Assembly: GCF_030363035.1 (NCBI RefSeq) | Contig: NZ_JAUCMN010000002.1 | Coordinates: 186,001 to 250,000, forward strand | DNA from: Curtobacterium caseinilyticum | GTDB taxonomy: Bacteria > Actinomycetota > Actinomycetes > Actinomycetales > Microbacteriaceae | Length of the DNA: 64,000 nucleotides | Direction: 5' to 3' | In this document: positions 50,395 to 61,135 of the stretch, in pieces | How positions within the stretch are numbered: position 1 is the stretch's first letter | Layout of the letters: each line of letters starts with the position of its first letter | The notes under the pieces: generated by a model | Databases searched by the model: none | Seen by the model: the letters and a program-made list of their open reading frames with translations, nothing else | What the model was told of the DNA's origin: nothing | Position numbers and translations under genes: made by a program

Positions 50395-51489
50395 CTACGG
50401 GATGAGGCGCTCGGCTCGGTAGCGGTCGAACAGCTCCGTGAACGCCCGCTCCGTCCGTCGGAAGGCGGTGAACCCGGCCTCGCGGCTCTTGCCCATGTCG
50501 GTGACGACCTCCATCGCCCGGCCGAGGTCCGCGTCCGTGTGCCACCACGACGCCAGGCGGGTGATGTCCGACTCGGCCAGGCCGTGGCGTTCGGCGATCC
50601 CGGCCCACGCGGACTCGTACGGCGCCATCTGCTCCTCGAGCGGCCGTGCGCGGTCCTGGAACCCCACGACGCGCGCCGGGTCGACCCCGAGGTGCGCGGC
50701 CAGGCGCGGCCACATCCACCGCCAGCGGAACACGTCGCCGTTCACGACGTTGAAGGGTTCGTCGGCGCCCTCCGGGCTGGTCGCCGCCCAGACCATGTGC
50801 TCGGCGAGGATGCCGGCGTCGGTCATGTCGGTGAGCCCGTTCCACTGCGCCTCGCTGCCGGGGAACACGAAGTCGAGGCCGAGCTCCTTCGCGAGGGTGG
50901 CCTGCACGGCGATCGTCAGCCCCATGTTCATCGCGTTGCCGACCGCGTGCCCGATGACCGTGTGGGAGCGGTGCACGGACCACGTGAACCCCTGGCGCTC
51001 GGCGGCGGCGAAGAGCTCGTCCTCCTGCGCGTAGTAGAAGTTCGGGGTGTCGAGACGGGGCTCCTCCTCGTGGAAGGGCGTGTCCGGCATCTCCCCGGCG
51101 GCGTACGCCTCGAACGGCCCGAGGTAGTGCTTGAGCCCGGTGACCAGGGCGACGTGCTCGAGCGGCGCGTGAGCCAGGGCGGCGAGCAGGTCGCGCACCA
51201 TGCCGCCGTTCACGCGGATGTTCTCGGACTCGGTCTCCTGCCGCTGCCACGCGGTGAAGAACACGTGCGTCGGTCGTTCTCCGGCCAGTGCCACGCGCAG
51301 GGACTCCGGGTCACGCAGGTCGGCGGCGACGGTGCGGACGCCGTCGCGGGCGAGGGGTCGTCGGGACAGCGCGGTCACGGACCAGCCGAGCGCGAGCAGG
51401 TGGTCGACGAGGGCGGACCCGGTGATGCCGCTGGCACCCACGACGAGGGCTTCGGGACGGGTGGGAGTCGGTTCTGTGGTGGTCGTCAT
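50395..51489 (-). CDS. Atypical SDR (PRISE-like) NAD(P)-dependent reductase
   Basis: 364 aa. N-terminal Rossmann ALVVGASGITGSALVDHL (about residues 14-31). Then VTGLKHYLGP and NFYYAQEDELF with the Tyr of atypical SDR/progesterone-5-beta-reductase-iridoid-synthase proteins, which reduce enone double bonds. Physiological substrate unknown. ATG at 51489 is preferred; a TTG five codons upstream is also possible. Confidence 0.82.
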   Translation of the reverse strand: MTTTTEPTPTRPEALVVGASGITGSALVDHLLALGWSVTALSRRPLARDGVRTVAADLRDPESLRVALAGERPTHVFFTAWQRQETESENIRVNGGMVRDLLAALAHAPLEHVALVTGLKHYLGPFEAYAAGEMPDTPFHEEEPRLDTPNFYYAQEDELFAAAERQGFTWSVHRSHTVIGHAVGNAMNMGLTIAVQATLAKELGLDFVFPGSEAQWNGLTDMTDAGILAEHMVWAATSPEGADEPFNVVNGDVFRWRWMWPRLAAHLGVDPARVVGFQDRARPLEEQMAPYESAWAGIAERHGLAESDITRLASWWHTDADLGRAMEVVTDMGKSREAGFTAFRRTERAFTELFDRYRAERLIP

Positions 51490-51524
51490 CGTCGGGTGCA
51501 ACACCCGCGGACGACAGGTGTTCC

Positions 51525-51932
51525 CTACCGGGGTCGACGGATCCGGATCGGTCCCTTGGCCGTGGACGGGTCGACGACGCTGCCGCCCTGGGTGATCTCG
51601 ACCTCACCGCGCGCCACCATCCGGCGCGCGGCCCGACGAGCCGGCTCCATGAGCGGACGCCAGTCGTCCGGCGCGATCGACCGGGCGACCTCGGACGGGC
51701 AGATGCTCGACGTCCGCGCACGTGCGGCCAGCAGCTCGTCGATCCGCTGCTCGAGTGCCCGGTCGGTGTCGTCGAGGCCGTGCCCGCGGCAGGCGGCGGA
51801 GCAGTACTTCGCGTCGGCTGCGGCGGAGGACGGCATCCGTCGACCGCACGAGGCGCAGGTGCGCTCCGCGTGCGCCTGCTCCGATGCCGACGCGTCCACT
51901 GCCGTCCTGATCGCTCTGCCCATGGCGTCCAT
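51525..51932 (-). CDS. DUF3253-like protein with Cys-pair motif
   Basis: 135 aa. The C-terminal half has RTSSICPSEVARSIAPDDW, MEPARRAARRMVARGEVEI and VDPSTAKGPIRIRR, which I recognise as the DUF3253 family. The N-terminal half has a CASCG ... YCSAACR zinc-ribbon-like site with four Cys. Function unknown. Start may be the ATG at 51932 or, three codons later, at 51923. Divergent from the GH13 gene. Confidence 0.72.
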   Translation of the reverse strand: MDAMGRAIRTAVDASASEQAHAERTCASCGRRMPSSAAADAKYCSAACRGHGLDDTDRALEQRIDELLAARARTSSICPSEVARSIAPDDWRPLMEPARRAARRMVARGEVEITQGGSVVDPSTAKGPIRIRRPR

Positions 51933-51990
51933 CCTGGTCCCGCTGTCCGGTCCCGCGCACAGCCCAGGCACGGCTGGCAGCATCGGACCG

Positions 51991-53328
51991 GTGAACCCGG
52001 ACCCGAACAGCTCCCGCCCGCCCGAGCCCGCCTGGGTCGAGCACGTGATGTGGTGGCACGTCTACCCGCTCGGCGCCGTCGGCGCCGAGGTCCGTCCGAC
52101 GACACCGGTCGACGAGCGGCCAGTCGAGCACCGGTTGCAGCGGCTCGTGCCGTGGCTCGACCACGTGGTCGCCCTCGGACTGAACGGCCTGCTGCTCGGC
52201 CCGGTCTTCGCGAGCTCGACGCACGGCTACGACACGGTCGACCACTTCCGCATCGACCCACGTCTCGGTGACGACGCCGACCTCGACGCGCTCGTCGCCG
52301 CCGCCCACGAGCGCGGCGTCCGCGTTGTGCTCGACGGCGTCTTCAACCACGTGGGCAGGGAGCACCCGGCGTTCCGGGCACTCGAGGAACACGGCCGCGA
52401 GGCACCGACCGCCGACCTGTTCGCCGTCGACTGGTCCGCTTGGCATCCGGGGCAGCCCGTCCCGGTGGGGGACTTCGAGGGCCACGACATCCTCGTCGCA
52501 CTCGACCACGGCTCCCCGGCCGCCGAGGACCTGGTCGTCGAGGTGATGACGTACTGGCTCGGCCGGGGCGTCGACGGGTGGCGGCTCGACGCGGCGTACG
52601 CGGTCCCGCCGGAGTTCTGGGCCCGGGTGCTGCCCCGCGTGCGCGAGCGGTTCCCGGACGCCTGGTTCAGCGGCGAGGTCATCCACGGCGACGCGGCCGC
52701 GATCGTCGGGGCGTCGACGATGGACTCGACGACGCAGTACGAGCTGTGGCAGGCGGTCTGGCACGGGATCGCCGACCGGAACTGCTTCGAGCTCGCGCAC
52801 GCCGTCGAGCGCCACGACGCCCTGCTCGCCACGTTCGTCCCCACCACGTTCGTCGGCAACCACGACGTCACCCGGATCGCCAGCGCGGTGGGGGAGCGGT
52901 TCGCCGGCCACGCCGCCGCGGTGCTGTTCACCGTCGCCGGCACGCCGGTCGTCTACGCGGGCGACGAGTACGGCTGGACGGCGGTCAAGGAGGAGCGCGA
53001 GGGCGGCGACGACGCGGTCCGCCCGGAACTCCCGGCGGACCCGCCGGAACCGACCGACCTGACCCACGCGGTCGAGGCGCTCGTCGCCCTGCGGCGGCGC
53101 AACCCCTGGCTGCACCGCGCGCACACCGACGTCGCGCACCTGACCAACACGGCGGTGGTCCTGCGCACCGCGACGGCCGACGCTGCGGTGGTGACCGCCC
53201 TGAACCTGGCGGACGACCCCGTCGAGGTGCCCGCGGCCGACGCGACGCGGGTGGAGGCGGGCGGGGGCGACCTGCGGGACGGGACCCTGCGCCTCCCGGC
53301 CGGCGGGTGGGCCGTCCTGACGGCCTGA
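51991..53328 (+). CDS. GH13 alpha-amylase-family glycosidase
   Basis: 445 aa, hydrolase or transglycosylase on alpha-glucans. Conserved regions: VLDGVFNHVGREH, DGWRLDAAYAV with nucleophile D200, WFSGEVIHGD with acid/base E229, and FVGNHDVTRIAS with D292. Resembles cyclomaltodextrinase/neopullulanase-type enzymes without their N-terminal domain. No signal peptide, so intracellular. GTG at 51991 has CAGCAT at -13 to -8. Terminator lies after it. Confidence 0.85.
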   Translation: MNPDPNSSRPPEPAWVEHVMWWHVYPLGAVGAEVRPTTPVDERPVEHRLQRLVPWLDHVVALGLNGLLLGPVFASSTHGYDTVDHFRIDPRLGDDADLDALVAAAHERGVRVVLDGVFNHVGREHPAFRALEEHGREAPTADLFAVDWSAWHPGQPVPVGDFEGHDILVALDHGSPAAEDLVVEVMTYWLGRGVDGWRLDAAYAVPPEFWARVLPRVRERFPDAWFSGEVIHGDAAAIVGASTMDSTTQYELWQAVWHGIADRNCFELAHAVERHDALLATFVPTTFVGNHDVTRIASAVGERFAGHAAAVLFTVAGTPVVYAGDEYGWTAVKEEREGGDDAVRPELPADPPEPTDLTHAVEALVALRRRNPWLHRAHTDVAHLTNTAVVLRTATADAAVVTALNLADDPVEVPAADATRVEAGGGDLRDGTLRLPAGGWAVLTA

Positions 53329-53348
53329 CCGGACGAGGCCCGACGGAA

Positions 53349-53416
53349 CGAGACTCGGGCTGGGCGACCGTTCTCGCGCCGATCGGCGTGAGATGTGTCG
53401 CCCAGCCCGAGTCTCG
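53349..53416. terminator. Long perfect hairpin between convergent genes
   Basis: 20-bp arms 53349-53368 and 53397-53416 (GAGACTCGGGCTGGGCGAC core). The 28-nt loop itself forms an inner hairpin (TCTCGCGCCGAT with ATCGGCGTGAGA, one wobble). Bidirectional terminator is likely between GH13 and the CUT2 permease. Confidence 0.7.
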
Positions 53417-53434
53417 GGGCAGGGAAGCCGGACG

Positions 53435-54602
53435 CTACTTGCGCGCGGACGCCGCCCGGCGCTTGTTGAACACGTCGAACGCGACGGCGGCGAGCAGCAC
53501 CAGGCCCTTGATGAGCGACTGGTACTCGGTGCCGACACCGAGGATCGACATGCCGTTGTTGAGCAGACCGATGATCAGACCACCGATGATCGCGCCCGGC
53601 ACCGTGCCGATGCCGCCGGTGACCGCTGCGCCACCGATGAACACGGCCGCGATGGCGTCGAGCTCGAAGCCGTTGCCGGCACCCGGAGCGGCGAGGTTGA
53701 GCTGGCCGGTAAAGACCACGCCCGCCAGCGCCGCGATGACGCCCATGTTGACGAAGAGCATGAAGGTCACGCGCTTCGTCTTGACACCGGACAGCTGCGC
53801 CGCCAGGACGTTGCCGCCGATGGCGTACACGTGGCGGCCGAAGACCGCGCTCCGCATGACGACCGAGTACACGACGACGAGCAGGCCGAGGACGACGAGC
53901 ACGATCGGGGTGCCGTTGTAGCTGGCGAGCAGCAGGGCCACGTAGACGACGAGCGCGACACCGAAGGCGAGCTTCACGATGAACCAGACGAACGGCTCGC
54001 TCTCGAGCTGGTACTTGCGACGGGTGGCACGACCACGGAGCGAGACGACGACCATGATCGCCGCGGCGGCGAGGCCGAGGATCATCGTCAGCGGCTCGTA
54101 GCCCGAGGTGCCGAACGACGGCAGGAAGCCCGAGCCGAGCGAGCGGAAGCCGTCCGGGAAGGGCGAGATCTGCTGGTTCTGCAGGACGATCTGCGCGGCA
54201 CCGCGGAAGGCGAGCATGCCCGCCAGGGTCACGATGAAGGCCGGGATGCCGAAGTAGGCGATCCAGAAGCCCTGCCACGCGCCGACGAGACCGCCGATGA
54301 CCAGGCAGAGCACGACCGCGATCGGCCACGGGATGCCCCACTGGGTGATCATCACACCGGCCATGGCGCCGGTGAAGGCGACGACCGAACCGACGGACAG
54401 GTCGATGTGGCCGGCGATGATCACCATCACCATGCCGATGGCGAGGATCAGGATGTAGCTGTTCTGGACGATCAGGTTCGAGACGTTGATCGGGGCCAGC
54501 GTGATGCCGCTCGTCGTCACCTGGAAGAAGATGACGATGACGATCAGCGCGATGAACAGGCCGATCTGTCGGAGCTGCCCGGTGAGGTAGCTGGCGGCGG
54601 AC

Positions 54603-54616
<14 letters not shown>
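53435..54616 (-). CDS. mmsB: CUT2 sugar ABC permease
   Basis: 393 aa, GguB/MmsB-like monosaccharide permease with about ten membrane helices. [19 protein letters not shown] and [19 protein letters not shown] are typical. Works with the ATPase it overlaps by 14 bp and with the ChvE-type binding protein. ATG at 54616. Confidence 0.9.
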
Positions 54617-56156
<1,540 letters not shown>

Positions 56157-56198
56157 GTGGGACCGCCTTTCCGTCGTCCGCGCGTGCGCGCGGGTGGA

Positions 56199-56245
56199 GA
56201 CGGACTGGAGGCGCGGTGCGGGCGTGCACCGCGCCTCCCGTCCTG
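56199..56245 (-). terminator. Intercistronic hairpin (GACGGGAGGC family)
   Basis: GGAGGCGCGGTGC with GCACCGCGCCTCC, 6-nt loop, between the binding protein stop and the ATPase start. Likely attenuates transcription so that binding protein is made in excess. Confidence 0.6.
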
Positions 56246-56305
56246 TGGGTGGTTGCGACCGTGTCGCTCCCGCGGCCGGCGTGCGCCGGCCGCGGGTCGA
56301 GGGAC

Positions 56306-57436
56306 CTACTTGAGGTCGGCCTCGGTGTAGTACCCGCTGTCGACGAGGACTTCCTTGTAGTTGTCCTTGGTCACGACGGTGGGCTGGAACAGGTAGGTCG
56401 GGACGACCTTGACCTTGTTGTCGTAGCTCTTGGTGTCGTTCACCTCGGGCTTCTTGCCGCTGAGCAGGTCCTCGGCCATCGTGACGGACTGCTTCGCGAG
56501 CTTGCGGGTGTCCTTGTAGATGGTGGAGTACTGCTGGCCGGCGATGATCGACTTGACCGAGGCGGCCTCGGCGTCCTGACCGGTGACGATCGGGAGCGGG
56601 CGGTCCGAGGTGCCGTAGCCGGCGCCCTGGAGGGCCGAGATGATGCCGATCGAGATGCCGTCGTAGGGCGAGAGCACGCCGTTCAGCGTGGTGCCGCCGG
56701 AGTACGACTTCGCGACGAGGTTCTGCATGCGGGCCTTGGCGGTCGCCGGGTCCCACTGCTGCGTCGCGGCCTGCGAGAGCTGGTCCTGGCCGGACTGGAT
56801 CTTCAGCGTGCCGTCCTCGAGGTACGGCTTGAGGGTGTCCATCGCGCCGTTGAAGAAGAAGCCCGCGTTGTTGTCGTCGAGCGAGCCGGCGAAGACCTCG
56901 ATGTTGAAGGGGCCCTTCTTGTCGGTCTTCTCGCCCTTGTCGTCGAGGACGCCCAGGCCCGTGAGGAGCGAGGTGGCCTGGTCGACGCCGACCTTGTAGT
57001 TGTCGAACGACACGTAGTAGTCGACGTTCTTGTTGCCGGTGAGCAGGCGGTCGTACGAGATGACCTTGATGCCGGCCTTGGCGGCCTGGTCGAGCTGGTC
57101 GGACAGGGCCCCGCCGTCGATCGACGCGATGATCAGGACCTTGGCGCCCTTGGTGATCATGTTGGAGACCTGCTGGGCCTGCTGCTGGACCTTGTTGTCG
57201 CCGTACTCGAGGTCGACCTTGTAGCCGGCCTTCTCGAGGTCGCTCTTGACGGCGTCGCCGTCCTTGATCCACCGCTCGGAGACCTTGGTCGGCATGGCGA
57301 CGCCGACGAGGGCGCCCTTGTTGTCGCCGCCGCCGTCACCGCTGCCGGTGGCGCCGCGTCCGCCGGCGGAGCAGCCGGCCAGTGCGATGGCGATGCCGAA
57401 GGCTGCGACGCCCGCGACGATCCTGCGCTTCATCAT
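56306..57436 (-). CDS. chvE: ChvE-type sugar-binding lipoprotein
   Basis: 376 aa periplasmic-binding protein type I. Lipobox ALAGC with Cys at about residue 22; Gly/Ser linker; then [43 protein letters not shown] and [21 protein letters not shown], all typical of ChvE/MmsE-type multiple-monosaccharide receptors (arabinose, xylose, glucose, galactose). Start at 57436 after GAGGA. A GTGAGCGCTCAC operator lies 80 bp upstream. Confidence 0.9.
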   Translation of the reverse strand: MMKRRIVAGVAAFGIAIALAGCSAGGRGATGSGDGGGDNKGALVGVAMPTKVSERWIKDGDAVKSDLEKAGYKVDLEYGDNKVQQQAQQVSNMITKGAKVLIIASIDGGALSDQLDQAAKAGIKVISYDRLLTGNKNVDYYVSFDNYKVGVDQATSLLTGLGVLDDKGEKTDKKGPFNIEVFAGSLDDNNAGFFFNGAMDTLKPYLEDGTLKIQSGQDQLSQAATQQWDPATAKARMQNLVAKSYSGGTTLNGVLSPYDGISIGIISALQGAGYGTSDRPLPIVTGQDAEAASVKSIIAGQQYSTIYKDTRKLAKQSVTMAEDLLSGKKPEVNDTKSYDNKVKVVPTYLFQPTVVTKDNYKEVLVDSGYYTEADLK

Positions 57437-57515
57437 CGAAGTTCCTCTGTTCCTGCGCGTCGACATCGACGCACTCGGGTGCCGGGGCTGCTGTGCCCCG
57501 TGGGATTGTGCTCGT

Positions 57516-57527
57516 GTGAGCGCTCAC
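57516..57527. promoter_or_regulatory. LacI-type operator GTGAGCGCTCAC, site 3
   Basis: Perfect palindrome between the ChvE operon and the divergent LacI gene. Its position makes that LacI the best candidate for the regulator of all five sites. Confidence 0.85.
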
Positions 57528-57617
57528 ATACTGAGGGTTCCGTACCGGGGTGTCAACTCGTCGTGACCGTTTCGGGATCTTGCCTCGCCGAGCGACCCGG
57601 ACGGTACGCTCTGCCAC

Positions 57618-58667
57618 GTGACGACCACGACCGCGCTCGGGGGGCCCGGCGGCAGACGCCGCAAGGCCCCGACGATCTTCGACGTCGCCGAGCGTGCCGG
57701 GGTCTCCCACCAGACCGTCTCCCGCGTGATCAACGGCGACCCCACCGTGCGGGAGGCCTACCGGTCGCAGGTGACCGACGCCGTCGCGGCGCTCGGGTAC
57801 CGCCCGCGCGCAGCCGCCCGGGCGCTCGCCGGCGGCCGGAGCCGGGCACTCGGCATCATCACCGCCGGTGATGCGCTCTACGGTCCGTCGAGCACCGCGG
57901 TCGGCTTCGAGCGGGCCGCCCGGTCGGCCGGCTACCACGTGCTGCTCTCGACGCTGCCCGACGACCCCCGCCCGGTCGACCTGTCCGGCGCGCTCACGAC
58001 ACTGCTCGCGCAGGACGTCGCCGCGATCGTCCTGGTCGCCGCGGACAACCGGGTGCTCGAGGCGCTGGCGTCGCTGACGATCCCGGTCAGCGTGCCCGTC
58101 GTCGTCGCCAACGCCGTGCAGCGCGACGCCGCCCGCACGCCCGCAGCGACGAGCGTCGCCGCGGTGTCGATCGACCAGGCGGCCGGCACCACCCTCGCGA
58201 TGGACCACCTGTTCGCTCGCGGCCACCGACGGATCGTGCACATCACCGGGCCGTCGGTCTCGCAGGAGGCCGAGGTCCGTCGCGAGACGTACGCGCGGAC
58301 GATGCGCGACGCCGGGCTCGAACCGGTGGTGCTCGACGGTGACTGGACCCCGGCCAGCGGCTACGCGGCTGCGCGGTCGCTCGACGTGCACGCGGTCGAC
58401 GCGGTCCTGGCCGGCAACGACCAGATGGCGCTCGGGGTGCTGCACGCCTTCGCGGAGGAGGGGCTCCGGGTCCCGGACGACATCGCCGTCATCGGGTTCG
58501 ACGACATCCCGGAGGCCGCGCACTTCACCCCGCCGCTGACCACCGTCCGCCAGGACTTCATGGCGATGGGGCAGCGGGTGCTCGAGGCCGTGCGCGCGCT
58601 GGTCGAGGGGGAACCGCGGGACGAGACGCTGCTGCTGCCCGAGCTCGTGGTGCGTCGCTCCGCCTGA
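57618..58667 (+). CDS. LacI-family regulator, probable GTGAGCGCTCAC-binding
   Basis: 349 aa. HTH: IFDVAERAGVSHQTVSRVINGDPTVR; then hinge RPRAAARALAGGRSRALG and a sugar-binding core with GFDDIPEAAHFTPPLTTVRQD. GTG start at 57618 lacks a ribosome site; TACGCT at -13 to -8 suggests leaderless expression. Divergent from the ChvE-MmsAB operon. Likely an arabinose-responsive repressor. Confidence 0.85.
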   Translation: MTTTTALGGPGGRRRKAPTIFDVAERAGVSHQTVSRVINGDPTVREAYRSQVTDAVAALGYRPRAAARALAGGRSRALGIITAGDALYGPSSTAVGFERAARSAGYHVLLSTLPDDPRPVDLSGALTTLLAQDVAAIVLVAADNRVLEALASLTIPVSVPVVVANAVQRDAARTPAATSVAAVSIDQAAGTTLAMDHLFARGHRRIVHITGPSVSQEAEVRRETYARTMRDAGLEPVVLDGDWTPASGYAAARSLDVHAVDAVLAGNDQMALGVLHAFAEEGLRVPDDIAVIGFDDIPEAAHFTPPLTTVRQDFMAMGQRVLEAVRALVEGEPRDETLLLPELVVRRSA

Positions 58668-58689
58668 CCTGCACCCGGCTCGGCGGCCG

Positions 58690-58780
58690 AGGTTCCGGGA
58701 CTTCGGCATCTGGGCGGGATGAACGTGCTCCAGTGCGACCTCGACGGACGTGAGCGGCGAGTCGTGGGACCTCCGAGCGC
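58690..58780. repeat. Repeat element, copy 1 (AGGTTCCG type)
   Basis: AGGTTCCGGGACTTCGGCAT, a central spacer, then GCGACCTCGACGG ... GAGCGGCGAGTCGTGGGACC (to about 58773). Closely related to the element at 62191-62275. Located 3' of the LacI gene. Confidence 0.65.
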
Positions 58781-58785
58781 GCCGG

Positions 58786-58955
58786 ACGGGCGTGGGGCGC
58801 CCGCCCCGGGCGGGGGGGCCCCCCCCCCGGGGGGGGCGGGGGGGGGTGGCGCCGGCGCCACCCGCCCCGCGCCGCGGGGCGCGGGGGGGCGGGGCCCCCC
58901 CCCGCGCCCGGGGGGGGGGGGCCGCTCCGGGGGGGCGTGCCCCCCCACGCCCGTA
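58786..58955. other. Poly-G/poly-C low-complexity stretch
   Basis: About 170 bp composed almost only of G and C homopolymer runs (up to 12 G), with strand-symmetric halves. No gene signal. More like consensus error or a collapsed repeat than natural DNA. It lies directly 3' of the GH127 stop. Confidence 0.7.
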
Positions 58956-58960
58956 GGCGG

Positions 58961-60979
58961 TCAGGCTCGGTGTTCCAGCGGCAGCCAGACGCGCATCGGC
59001 GCGGGACCGCGGTTCGCCCAGGCGTAGTAGGGCACGGCGACCGCGGTCACCGCGGTGCTGCCGCCGCCGGACGGGAGGCCCGTGGTCGCGTCGTCGACGT
59101 CGGCTGCGGTCGTGGAGCCGGCCCCGTCACGGACGGTGGGTGCGTCGGTGAGGTGAGTCGCGCCTCCCGGCTGGTCCAGCCGACGGTACGGCCAGGCCGG
59201 CTGCTCGTGCGTCGCCGGGGCGTGCCCGGACACGCGCAGCGTCACCACGCCGTCGAGCAGGTCGTCGCGGCGCTCCTCGGTGATCGCGGCGTGCGCGTCG
59301 ACCGTCAGGTCGTCGACGGTGAAACCCTGCTGGTCCGCCTGCTCGACCGCGTACACGAGCGGGCCGCGCTCGACCGCGACCTGGCCGCGGGCCGCGTCGA
59401 TGCGGGTGTCGGCGACGTACCGGTGCGGGGTGGTGTCGAAGACGAGCTCGATCGTGTCACCCGCCGTCCACACGCGCTCGACGACGTGCAGCGTGCCGGG
59501 GGCCGGGCTCGCCGCACCGCCGGCGCCCGTCACCGTCGTGGTGTCCGACCACGCGGGGATGCGCAGGCCGAGCGCGAGCGGACCGTCCTGCGTGACCGTG
59601 ACGACCACGCGACCGTCGTGCGGGTAGCCGGTCTCGATGGACACCGGCCCGACCTCGGCGGTGGCGTACTGGTGCACCTGCAGGCCGCCGTCGGTCTCGG
59701 TCGCCAGGTACCCGTCCAGGCTCGCGAAGGTCCGCATGATGTTCGGCGGGCAGCAGGCGCAGTCGAACCAGCCGCGGCGGCCGTGCGCGGGGGAGCGGTT
59801 CTCGTCGCGGTGTGCGCCGTCGCGGTGCTGCAGCGGGTTCACGTAGAAGTACTCCGTGCCCGCGAGGCTCACCCCGGCGAGGAACGCGTTCCACAGCAGG
59901 CGCTCGATGGCGTCGGCGTACACCGGCCTGCCGGTCGCGAGCAGCAGGCGCCAGGCCCACTGGATCCCGCCGATCGCCGCACAGGTCTCCGCGTAGCCCC
60001 GGTCGGTCGGGAGCTCGTACGGGTCACCGAACGCCTCCCAGTCCCACCGCGCGCCGAGGCCGCCGGTGATGAAGGCCTTCGTCGACATCATGTCCGCGAA
60101 CTGCCGCTCGCTCGCGGCCAGCAGCTCGGAGTCGCCGGTCTCGATCGCGACGTCCACCGCCCCGGCGGCCAGGTACACGGCGCGGACGGCGTGGCCCTCG
60201 ACGGTCGTGGCCTCGCGCACCGGCACGCGGTCGGAGAAGTAGGTCGGTTCGCCGCCGGCGCGCTCGATGATGCCGTGCCCGCGGGCGTCGACGAACCAGT
60301 GCGCCAGGTCGAGGTAGGCGCGGGTGCCGGTCTCGCGGTACAGCTCGACCAGGCCCATCTCGACCACGGGGTGGCCGTCGATGTCCTGGGTCCGGTCGGC
60401 ACCGGGGCCGAACGTGCGCACGAGGTGGTCAGCGTTCCGGACGGCGACGTCGAGCAGGGCCGTGTCGCCCGTGGCACGGTGCTGCGCGACGGCTGCCTGG
60501 TACAGGTGCCCCGCGCAGTACATCTCGTGGCTCCACTTGAGGTCGGTGTACCGCTCGCCACCACCGCGGACCTGCTGGACCGAGTCGACGTACCCGTCCT
60601 CGGCCTGCGCCCGGGCGTACAGGGCGGTGACCTCGCGCTGGAGCTCGAGCAGGTCGTCGGCGGGAGCACGGCCGTACTCCCACGCGACGGCCTCGAGCCA
60701 CTTCGTCACGTCCGAGTCCATGAAGACCGGGCCGACGGCTTCGCCCTGCTCGTCGCCGGCGGCGATGCGCAGGTTGCGGAAGTTGCCCGCCGCGTCGAGC
60801 TGGTGGTGGCCACTGCGGACCGCGTCGCGGCCGTTGCGCTCCTGGCGCAGTGCCCAGGTGCCACCCGTGATCCGTGCTGCTCCCGTCGGCAGCGGACGGA
60901 ACGCCACGTGGGCGTCGCCGGTCGGGAGGACCGGGGTCGCGGTGCGTGCGCGGCTGTCGGTCGCGGTGGTGGTGGTCAT
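58961..60979 (-). CDS. GH127 beta-L-arabinofuranosidase
   Basis: 672 aa, all-helical barrel enzyme releasing L-arabinose from beta-linked arabinofuranosides such as those on plant hydroxyproline-rich proteins. By comparison with HypBA1: acid/base E315, zinc ligands E331 and C333 (AETCA), and C409/C410 in WFDCACCPPN, with C409 as the nucleophile. AAGGAGG six bases before the ATG at 60979. No signal peptide. A CGGAAAGCGCTTTCCG palindrome lies between this gene and the divergent LacI. Confidence 0.92.
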   Translation of the reverse strand: MTTTTATDSRARTATPVLPTGDAHVAFRPLPTGAARITGGTWALRQERNGRDAVRSGHHQLDAAGNFRNLRIAAGDEQGEAVGPVFMDSDVTKWLEAVAWEYGRAPADDLLELQREVTALYARAQAEDGYVDSVQQVRGGGERYTDLKWSHEMYCAGHLYQAAVAQHRATGDTALLDVAVRNADHLVRTFGPGADRTQDIDGHPVVEMGLVELYRETGTRAYLDLAHWFVDARGHGIIERAGGEPTYFSDRVPVREATTVEGHAVRAVYLAAGAVDVAIETGDSELLAASERQFADMMSTKAFITGGLGARWDWEAFGDPYELPTDRGYAETCAAIGGIQWAWRLLLATGRPVYADAIERLLWNAFLAGVSLAGTEYFYVNPLQHRDGAHRDENRSPAHGRRGWFDCACCPPNIMRTFASLDGYLATETDGGLQVHQYATAEVGPVSIETGYPHDGRVVVTVTQDGPLALGLRIPAWSDTTTVTGAGGAASPAPGTLHVVERVWTAGDTIELVFDTTPHRYVADTRIDAARGQVAVERGPLVYAVEQADQQGFTVDDLTVDAHAAITEERRDDLLDGVVTLRVSGHAPATHEQPAWPYRRLDQPGGATHLTDAPTVRDGAGSTTAADVDDATTGLPSGGGSTAVTAVAVPYYAWANRGPAPMRVWLPLEHRA

Positions 60980-61031
60980 GGCGCCTCCTTGCGTCTGACT
61001 GGCCTTGCGGTGTGGCTGGCGCCCATCGGTA

Positions 61032-61047
61032 CGGAAAGCGCTTTCCG
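61032..61047. promoter_or_regulatory. LacI operator CGGAAAGCGCTTTCCG
   Basis: Perfect 16-bp palindrome 53 bp upstream of the GH127 ATG and between it and the divergent LacI gene. Third operator type in the window. Confidence 0.85.
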
Positions 61048-61135
61048 ATTCAGACGCTACGGCAGGGTGCGGGACTGCGCAACCCCCGGTGTGCGTATGC
61101 TCGTACCGGTGCCGACCACCGGAAAGGACGTTGCC

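Noticed and set aside
50155..53328. Very long open frame ahead of the GH13 enzyme
   Set aside because: Only the C-terminal 445 codons are GH13; the upstream part lies antisense to CsbD, the SDR and the DUF3253-like gene.
58937..61135. Plus-strand extension of the LacI frame across GH127
   Set aside because: Antisense to a clearly conserved GH127 enzyme; high GC leaves frames open by chance.
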